From the NCBI GenBank assembly GCA_020249025.1, contig JADCGM010000252.1, positions 1-5,388 on the forward strand: a stretch of DNA of 5,388 nt, given 5' to 3'. Every line of letters begins with the position of its first letter. Position 1 is the stretch's first letter. Under the pieces are notes generated by a model that worked only from the letters and a program-made list of their open reading frames with translations, was not told the DNA's origin and did no database searches. Source of the DNA: Alphaproteobacteria bacterium. GTDB taxonomy: Bacteria; Pseudomonadota; Alphaproteobacteria; Sphingomonadales; Sphingomonadaceae. The translations under genes were made by a program, and so were the position numbers. This document shows, piece by piece, positions 1 to 4,221 of the stretch.

Positions 1-942
1 GCCAATGCCGGCCGAAGCGGTCTGGACCGGAACGGTTGCCGTCGCGCCGTCGCGGCCGACCACCGTCACATAGTCGATGCCGAAGCGCGTGGTGATCGCA
101 GCGGCGGGGACGAGCAGCGCCGCCCGGGTTCCGGCCTGCACCTGCACCGACACCCGGCGGCCGATCAGCCGGTCATCGAGCCCGGGCACCCTTGCGTCAG
201 CCGTGACGCGACCGGCGCTGACTGCGGGATAGACGGTCTGGATTGCACCCGGCACCGTGCCACCGCCCGGCGCGATCGCGGCGCGGATCGGGGTGCCGGG
301 GCGCAGTGCGGCACCAAGGCTTTCGGGGATGTCGAGGCGCAACACGACAGGCCCCGATGTGATCGTGGCGACCGCCATGCCGGGGGCGACTGGCGACCCG
401 GCTGGAATGTCGGCATGCAGCACCCGCCCGGCCGACGGAGCAACGACGACGCCGTTCCCTGCGACCGCGTCGATCGCAGCGCGCTGGGCGCGCGCGGCGC
501 GGGTCTGTGCGTCCGCCGCACTCGCAGCTGCCTGCGCCTGGTCGAGCCGCGCCTTTGCGTAGACGCCCTGATCGTAGAGGAACCGCGTGCGCTTGAGCTC
601 GGCGTTCGCCTCCGCGGCGGCGGCGGCCATGGCCGCGGCCTGTGCATCGACGGCGCTGCTCTGGAAGCCGATCTGGCTGTCGACAATGCGCCCGATGACC
701 TGGTTCTTCGCGACCCTGTCGCCCTCTTTCACTGACAGCGAGACGAGAACACCCGGAATCCGGGCGAGCGCGATCGCCTCGTCGACCGTCGAGACGGTTG
801 CCCCCACCGTGCGCCAGTCCGGCGCCGGCGCCTCGGCGACGAGATGCGTGGGGCCGGAATAGCGACGTGCCGGCTCTGTGGCCGGCTCCGAACCGCAGGC
901 GGCGAGCGTGAGCGCGGTCAACAGGACGGCGGTGCGGCGCAT
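1..942 (-). CDS. RND-type efflux periplasmic adaptor (membrane fusion protein), lipoprotein; 3' end off window
   Basis: Periplasmic adaptor subunit of a tripartite efflux pump, which bridges an inner-membrane RND transporter and a TolC-type outer-membrane channel. 314 codons are visible with no stop before the left edge. The N-terminus is a lipoprotein signal: basic MRR, a hydrophobic stretch, then lipobox LAAC with acylated Cys at residue 16. Two lipoyl/biotinyl half-motifs are visible, around 64-86 (GVLVSLSVKEGDRV) and 165-194 (VVVAPSAGRVLHADIPAGSPV). They flank an Ala-rich coiled-coil hairpin at about 94-163, and a beta-barrel segment follows from about 199. HlyD/AcrA-family adaptors are usually around 350 residues, so a few dozen residues are probably missing. 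The ATG lies 3 nt after the rhodanese stop with no strong ribosome site, suggesting translational coupling. The RND permease is expected just left of the window (inference). Substrate is unknown; the TolC-family gene on the opposite arm is the likely partner. Confidence 0.9.
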   Translation of the reverse strand, partial: MRRTAVLLTALTLAACGSEPATEPARRYSGPTHLVAEAPAPDWRTVGATVSTVDEAIALARIPGVLVSLSVKEGDRVAKNQVIGRIVDSQIGFQSSAVDAQAAAMAAAAAEANAELKRTRFLYDQGVYAKARLDQAQAAASAADAQTRAARAQRAAIDAVAGNGVVVAPSAGRVLHADIPAGSPVAPGMAVATITSGPVVLRLDIPESLGAALRPGTPIRAAIAPGGGTVPGAIQTVYPAVSAGRVTADARVPGLDDRLIGRRVSVQVQAGTRAALLVPAAAITTRFGIDYVTVVGRDGATATVPVQTASAGIG

Positions 943-945
943 CGC

Positions 946-1260
946 TCAGGCGCCCCGGACGACGGGAAGGCCGGCACTCGCCCAAGCGGCGATGCCGCCC
1001 GCGAGGTGCGTGTCGACCGCGGCGCGTGCCTCAGCACAGCGCGCCAGCGCCATCGCCGACCGCTTGCCGCCAGCGCAGTTGAGAACGAGTGTGCGCGCGC
1101 CGGGCGGCGGCAGGAGCTCGGGATCGAAGCGCGACAGCGGCAAGTTGACGGCGCCCGCGATATGGCCGCCGGCGAATTCGTCCGGCTCTCGCACGTCGAC
1201 GACGAGGACCTCATTCGCGTCGAGCATGGTCTTCAGGCTCACGGCCGTCAGTTCGCGCAT
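946..1260 (-). CDS. single-domain rhodanese (sulfurtransferase), YgaP-N-like
   Basis: Cytoplasmic rhodanese-family sulfurtransferase of 104 residues, carrying persulfide sulfur on an active-site cysteine. Visible hallmarks, numbered from the ATG: DVREPDEF at 22-29, HIAGAVN at 33-39, the catalytic loop C62-A-G-G-K-R67, and GGIAAW at 88-93. By recall, the loop closely matches CQAGKR of the rhodanese half of E. coli YgaP, and the C-terminal AGLPV also matches. The ATG at 1260 is chosen because AGGAG lies 7 nt upstream; an in-frame TTG at 1266 is too close to that site to use it. It is the first gene of the minus-strand arm, 3 nt ahead of the adaptor gene and divergent from sqr. A role in accepting or transferring sulfane sulfur made by SQR is inferred from this context. 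No transmembrane segment is present; the matching membrane half is encoded separately at 2657-2860. Confidence 0.93.
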   Translation of the reverse strand: MRELTAVSLKTMLDANEVLVVDVREPDEFAGGHIAGAVNLPLSRFDPELLPPPGARTLVLNCAGGKRSAMALARCAEARAAVDTHLAGGIAAWASAGLPVVRGA

Positions 1261-1267
1261 CGCCAAT

Positions 1268-1272
1268 CTCCT
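1268..1272 (-). promoter_or_regulatory. ribosome binding site of the rhodanese gene
   Basis: AGGAG on the minus strand, 7 nt before the ATG at 1260. It decides the start in favour of this ATG over the TTG at 1266, which would leave only 1 nt. Confidence 0.8.
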
Positions 1273-1276
1273 GTCC

Positions 1277-1291
1277 CCCGGATGATCCGGG
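1277..1291 (-). repeat. GC-rich inverted repeat in the rhodanese leader
   Basis: Perfect inverted repeat CCCGGA-TGA-TCCGGG: 6-bp arms around a 3-nt centre. On the minus strand it lies between the predicted promoter and the AGGAG ribosome site, so it would form a short stable hairpin in the mRNA leader only 4 nt upstream of that site. It could instead be a protein-binding site on DNA. No T-tract follows, so it does not look like a terminator. Confidence 0.6.
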
Positions 1292-1302
1292 TAATTTCGT
1301 AC

Positions 1303-1331
1303 TTGCTAATATGCATAAAGACGTATATTAG
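1303..1331 (+). promoter_or_regulatory. predicted sigma70-like promoter for sqr arm
   Basis: On the plus strand, -35 TTGCTA (1303-1308) and -10 TATTAG (1326-1331) are separated by 17 nt. TATATT at 1324-1329 is a closer -10 match but has a short 15-nt spacer. Transcription would start near 1338, giving a leader of about 19 nt with the GGAGG ribosome site. It overlaps the opposing promoter almost completely, so the two polymerases would compete. Confidence 0.5.
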
Positions 1332-1335
1332 TCAA
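1306..1335 (-). promoter_or_regulatory. predicted sigma70-like promoter for rhodanese-adaptor arm
   Basis: On the minus strand, -35 TTGACT (1335-1330) and -10 TATTAG (1311-1306) are separated by 18 nt; ATATTA with 17 nt is an equivalent choice. Transcription would start near 1299, leaving a leader of roughly 40 nt that contains the GC-rich hairpin. Assigned from consensus similarity and position only. Confidence 0.5.
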
Positions 1336-1346
1336 CGTGAATTTAT

Positions 1347-1351
1347 GGAGG
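1347..1351 (+). promoter_or_regulatory. ribosome binding site of sqr
   Basis: GGAGG with 5 nt to the ATG at 1357. An in-frame ATG at 1345 overlaps this motif and has no site of its own, so 1357 is the start. Confidence 0.85.
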
Positions 1352-1356
1352 GCGAG

Positions 1357-2637
1357 ATGAACCAACCGCATGTCGTGGTGCTTGGCGCGGGACTGGGCGG
1401 CACCATTGCCGCCTATGAGATTCGCGCGGCGCTGAAGGGCCGGGCCCGCGTCACCGTGCTCAACAAGGGCGACGACTATTGGTTCGTGCCATCGAACCCC
1501 TGGGTGGCGGTCGGCTGGCGCGAGCCGGAGGCCATCCGTGTGCATCTGCCGCCGGTCATGGCGCGCGGCGGCATCGCCTACTCCAATGTCGGTGCGCGGA
1601 AGGTTCATCCCGACAGGAACCAGGTCGAACTGCTCGACGGATCGGCGGTTGACTATGACTATCTGGTCATTGCCACGGGCCCTGAGCTGGCCTTCGACGA
1701 GATCGCCGGGTTCGGCCCGTCGGGCCATACCGAATCGATCTGCCAGACCGATCACGCGCGCGCCGCTTACGCGAAGTTCGAGGAATTGTGCGCCAACCCC
1801 CGTCCGATCGTCGTCGGCGCCGCGCAGGGCGCGTCTTGCTACGGGCCGGCCTATGAGATGGCGATGGTGCTCGACACCGAACTGAAGCGCCGGGGCATCC
1901 GCGACAAGGTGCCCATGACCTTCGTCACCCCGGAGCCCTATATCGGGCACCTCGGCCTCGATGGCGTCGGCGACACCAAGTCCATGCTCGAGAGCGAGAT
2001 GCGCGAGCGCCACATCAAATGGCTGACCAACACCCGCGTCACCGGCATCGAGGAGGGCCTCCTGCATGCCGAGGAAGTCGATGAGGACGGCAAGCCCAAG
2101 CGGACGCATGACCTGCCGTTTGGCTGGGCGATGCTTCTCCCCGCCTTTCGCGGTGTCGATGCGGTGTCCGGGATCGAGGGCCTCAGCAACCCGCGCGGGT
2201 TCATTCTGACCGACAAGCATCAGCGCAACCCGACGTTCCGCAACGTCTTCGCACTGGGAGTCTGCATCGCCATTCCGCCGACAGGGCCGACCCCGTTGCC
2301 GGTCGGCGTTCCCAAGACCGGGTTCATGATCGAGAGCATGGTGACTGCGATCGCGCAGAATCTCAGCCAGATCCTGGATGGCATGGAGCCAACCCACGAG
2401 GCGACGTGGAATGCCATCTGTCTTGCCGATTTCGGCGACGGCGGCGTGGCTTTCGTCGCCAAGCCGCAGATCCCGCCGCGCAACGTCAACTGGTCGTCCC
2501 ACGGCAAGTGGGTCCACATGGCCAAGATCGGCTTCGAGAAATACTTCCTGCGCAAGGTCCGAAAGGGCGAAAGCGAGCCCTTCTACGAAAAGCTCGCCCT
2601 TCATGCGCTGGGCATCAAGAAGCTTCGTTTCCAATAG
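1357..2637 (+). CDS. sqr: sulfide:quinone oxidoreductase (SQR)
   Basis: FAD-dependent, membrane-associated enzyme that oxidises sulfide to sulfane sulfur (persulfide/polysulfide) and passes two electrons to quinone. The product is 426 residues, the usual SQR length. The N-terminal dinucleotide fold has VVVLGAGLGG (FAD-binding glycines G10, G12, G15), and LVIATGP is at 103-109. The redox cysteines fit the three-Cys SQR pattern: C129 (SICQTDHA), C161 (GASCYGPAYE) and C355 (AICLADFGDGG). VFALGVCIAIPP at 297-308 and PVGVPKTGFMIESM at 315-328 match the FAD/quinone region of SQRs. The C-terminal KYFLRKVRKGESEPFYEKLA is the typical amphipathic membrane-anchoring tail. The start follows GGAGG. This is the first gene of the plus arm, 19 nt before the DUF2892 gene, and is likely controlled by the shared dyad upstream. 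Flavocytochrome c sulfide dehydrogenase is less likely: there is no export signal and the tail is SQR-like. Confidence 0.95.
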   Translation: MNQPHVVVLGAGLGGTIAAYEIRAALKGRARVTVLNKGDDYWFVPSNPWVAVGWREPEAIRVHLPPVMARGGIAYSNVGARKVHPDRNQVELLDGSAVDYDYLVIATGPELAFDEIAGFGPSGHTESICQTDHARAAYAKFEELCANPRPIVVGAAQGASCYGPAYEMAMVLDTELKRRGIRDKVPMTFVTPEPYIGHLGLDGVGDTKSMLESEMRERHIKWLTNTRVTGIEEGLLHAEEVDEDGKPKRTHDLPFGWAMLLPAFRGVDAVSGIEGLSNPRGFILTDKHQRNPTFRNVFALGVCIAIPPTGPTPLPVGVPKTGFMIESMVTAIAQNLSQILDGMEPTHEATWNAICLADFGDGGVAFVAKPQIPPRNVNWSSHGKWVHMAKIGFEKYFLRKVRKGESEPFYEKLALHALGIKKLRFQ

Positions 2638-2644
2638 TGCAGGA

Positions 2645-2650
2645 AGAGGA
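2645..2650 (+). promoter_or_regulatory. ribosome binding site of the DUF2892 gene
   Basis: AGAGGA with 6 nt to the ATG at 2657; it supports the short 67-residue reading. Confidence 0.65.
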
Positions 2651-2656
2651 TCGGTC

Positions 2657-2860
2657 ATGAACATCGATCGTGCCGTGCTGGCGTTCGCTGGCTGTGTCGT
2701 GCTCGCAAGCGTCGTCTTGTCGCTGACGGTGCATTCCTGGTGGATCGGCCTCACGCTGTTCGCCGGCGCCAACATGCTTCAGGCCGCCTTCACCGGCTTC
2801 TGCCCGGCGGCGATGCTGTTCAAGGCGCTGGGCGTTCGCGAAGGGACCGCGTTCCGGTGA
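2657..2860 (+). CDS. small DUF2892 / YgaP-type inner-membrane protein
   Basis: Small inner-membrane protein of 67 residues. There are two hydrophobic helices: about 5-24 (VLAFAGCVVLASVVLSLTV) and about 28-50 (WWIGLTLFAGANMLQAAFTG), the second ending in the conserved TGFCP motif with C49. By recall, it aligns along its length with the two-helix C-terminal part of E. coli YgaP (VVLGYTV against VVLSLTV; SGFCGMARLLDKM against TGFCPAAMLFKAL). In YgaP this hairpin is fused to a rhodanese; here it stands alone, with a free rhodanese on the other arm. A role in passing or disposing of persulfide sulfur at the membrane is inferred from context and from YgaP. It lies 19 nt after sqr and shares GTGA with the following tolC-like start. 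Cys13 lies in helix 1. Its exact biochemical function is unknown. Confidence 0.9.
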   Translation: MNIDRAVLAFAGCVVLASVVLSLTVHSWWIGLTLFAGANMLQAAFTGFCPAAMLFKALGVREGTAFR

Positions 2861-4122
2861 TCCGCCTGCGCGCCCTGACCCGCTTGCTGGCGGGCGCCGT
2901 CGTCGCGGTGGCGATGCCTGCGGCTGCGCAGTCGCTTGATGCAACGATCACGACGACCCTCGCCAACGCGCCCGACCTTGCGGTGGCGCGCGCGGGCGAA
3001 CAGGGCGCGCGCGCCCGGCTCGACGCGGCCCGTGCCGAGCAGCTGCCGCAGGTCGTTGCGGAAGGCCAGCTGGGCGTGGGACGCATCGATCCGCGCGGCT
3101 TCTTCGGATTGGCCGCGGCCGACACGACGCCGCGCAGCGCCCGTCTCGCTGCGGATGTACCGCTCTTTGCCGGCGGCCGGGTTCGTGCCGGTGTGGCGCA
3201 GGCCCGGGCTGGGCTCGACATCGCGCTTGCCGAACGTGATGCCACCGAACGGAGCCTGCGTGTCGACGTCGTGCGGGCCTATGCGAACGCGGTTGCGGCG
3301 GCGCAGACCGTCGCCAGCCTGCAGGCCACGATCACAACCCTGTCCGAAGCGCGCCGGCAGGCCGGCCTCCGCTTCGAGGCCGGCAAGGGGACCTCGACCG
3401 AGGTTGCGCAGGCGGACGCACGGCTGGCCGAAGCGCGCGCCGGCCTCGCCCAGGCTGACGGCGCGCGGCGCGCGGCCTTGGCGGCGTTGAAGGCGCTGAG
3501 CGGGTCCGAGATTCAGCCCGATGCGGATCTGATGCCGCCGGCAGCGCTGGAGATGACCCGCATCGCTGCCATCGAGCAGGCGCTTGCCAGCCATCCCGCA
3601 ATCGTCGCCGCACAGCGTGCGGTCGATGCGGCGGACGCGGGGCTGAGCGGCGCGCGGGCCCAGCGGCTCCCCGTCATCGGTGCCTACGCGGAGGCGGCGA
3701 GCGTGCGCGACCAGTCCTTTCCCGGCTACAAGGCAGACAGCGCCAGCGTCGGGCTGCGCGCCCGCTGGACCCTTGTTGGCGGCGGCCGGATCGCCGCCGG
3801 GGTCCGTCTCGCCGCAGCCGACCTCGCCGCTCGCGAGGCGGGGCTGAGAGCGACCCGGGCTGCAGTCGAACGCCACACCGTCGAGGCCTATGACGGACTG
3901 CTCAGCGCCCGCGAGGCGTGGGCAGCGGCAGTGGCGCGCGAAACCGCAGCCGAGGCGGCGGTGCGCAGCGCCCGGCTTGAGGTCCAGGCCGGTTCGCTGC
4001 CGTTGCTCGCCGAGCTCGATGCCGAACGCGAGCGCACAGCCGCCGCCGCTGCGCGCATCGCAGCTGCGGGCGAGATGCATGTCGCAGCGCAGATGCTTCA
4101 GTCGTTCGTGGGGGCGCCCTGA
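2857..4122 (+). CDS. TolC-family outer-membrane efflux protein
   Basis: Outer-membrane channel subunit of a tripartite efflux pump, trimeric in this family, 421 residues. A signal peptide is visible: MIRLR, hydrophobic LLAGAVVAVAM, and cleavage near PAAAQS (about residues 24-26). The mature part shows the two-fold internal repeat of OEP domains. VPLFAGGRVRAGVAQARAGL (101-120) corresponds to WTLVGGGRIAAGVRLAAADL (304-323). GKGTSTEVAQADARLAEARA (176-195) corresponds to QAGSLPLLAELDAERERTAA (377-396). Long Ala/Arg/Glu-rich helical stretches fit the periplasmic barrel. The GTG start at 2857 overlaps the previous TGA as GTGA, with AAGGGA 10 nt upstream, so translation is probably coupled. Reading further upstream in frame would precede the signal peptide with an Arg-rich, non-conserved stretch, so the longer form is rejected. 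The likely partner is the adaptor at 1-942. Slightly short for the family but complete. Substrate is not evident. Confidence 0.92.
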   Translation: MIRLRALTRLLAGAVVAVAMPAAAQSLDATITTTLANAPDLAVARAGEQGARARLDAARAEQLPQVVAEGQLGVGRIDPRGFFGLAAADTTPRSARLAADVPLFAGGRVRAGVAQARAGLDIALAERDATERSLRVDVVRAYANAVAAAQTVASLQATITTLSEARRQAGLRFEAGKGTSTEVAQADARLAEARAGLAQADGARRAALAALKALSGSEIQPDADLMPPAALEMTRIAAIEQALASHPAIVAAQRAVDAADAGLSGARAQRLPVIGAYAEAASVRDQSFPGYKADSASVGLRARWTLVGGGRIAAGVRLAAADLAAREAGLRATRAAVERHTVEAYDGLLSAREAWAAAVARETAAEAAVRSARLEVQAGSLPLLAELDAERERTAAAAARIAAAGEMHVAAQMLQSFVGAP

Positions 4123-4140
4123 ACCTCTGCCTCGTTAAAT

Positions 4141-4162
4141 CCGCAGATTGTTTGCGGTTTTT
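4141..4162 (+). terminator. probable intrinsic terminator after the sqr-DUF2892-tolC arm
   Basis: Stem CCGCA (4141-4145) with TGCGG (4153-4157), one further G-T pair inside, a short loop, then TTTTTATTT. It starts 18 nt after the stop of the efflux gene. The stem is only 5-6 bp, so termination may be partial and some read-through into cydA is possible. Confidence 0.65.
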
Positions 4163-4174
4163 ATTTGCGATCAA
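4161..4174 (+). promoter_or_regulatory. weak Fnr/Anr-like half-palindrome upstream of cydA
   Basis: TTATT-TGCG-ATCAA matches the Fnr consensus TTGAT-N4-ATCAA at 8 of 10 positions, with a perfect right half. It lies 47 nt upstream of the cydA start and overlaps the T-tract of the terminator. Fnr-type regulation is common for bd oxidases, but I see no convincing -35/-10 pair nearby to anchor it. Confidence 0.25.
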
Positions 4175-4182
4175 CTCGATCA

Positions 4183-4203
4183 TCCGGGATGTCCATGCCC
4201 GGA
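4183..4203 (+). repeat. inverted repeat in the cydA leader/upstream region
   Basis: TCCGGG (4183-4188) and CCCGGA (4198-4203), 6-bp perfect arms with a 9-nt loop, 18 nt before the cydA ATG. The arm sequence is the same as in the inverted repeat upstream of the rhodanese gene (1277-1291). Confidence 0.5.
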
Positions 4204-4221
4204 CTGGGGGCGAAAGTGGTC

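Larger units (their letters stand above)
1293..1344. promoter_or_regulatory. AT-rich inverted repeat, candidate operator shared by both divergent promoters
   Basis: Core dyad CTAATAT (1306-1312), 12-nt spacer, ATATTAG (1325-1331): 7-bp perfect arms centred at 1318.5. A second, outer pair, AATTTC (1293-1298) and GAATTT (1339-1344), is symmetric about the same centre with 5 of 6 positions matching. The inner arms coincide with the -10 elements of both predicted promoters. This is a fitting position for a repressor that shuts off both arms. ArsR/SmtB-family sulfide sensors (BigR, SqrR, YgaV) are known to bind AT-rich inverted repeats at sulfide operons, so such a regulator is a plausible guess; none is encoded in the window. 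Confidence 0.6.

Noticed and set aside
197..985. Minus-strand open frame overlapping the adaptor in another frame
   Set aside because: Arg/Gly-rich low-complexity product; the adaptor frame has a lipobox, lipoyl motifs and an ATG at 942.
1261..1266. TTG start two codons upstream of the rhodanese ATG
   Set aside because: It lies 1 nt from the AGGAG motif, too close for initiation.
1311..1316. ATGCAT palindrome in the divergent promoter region
   Set aside because: A 6-bp palindrome is expected by chance; it is off the centre of the larger dyad and adds nothing to it.
844..1356. In-frame upstream extension of the sqr reading frame (about 170 extra residues)
   Set aside because: It crosses the rhodanese gene and the promoter region on the opposite strand, reads as Arg/Ala-rich shadow sequence, and the GGAGG-ATG at 1357 gives the normal SQR N-terminus.
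1306..2775. Long open frame antisense to sqr (489 codons)
   Set aside because: Product looks like no family I know; it is the complement of a clearly conserved SQR and is explained by high GC at third positions.
2779..4080. Long open frame antisense to the TolC-family gene (433 codons)
   Set aside because: No recognisable domain or signal; it is a shadow of the conserved sense gene in high-GC DNA.
4189..4221. In-frame ATGs at 4189 and 4195 as cydA starts
   Set aside because: They add 9-11 residues not seen in this family and have no better ribosome site; one ATG lies inside the hairpin loop.
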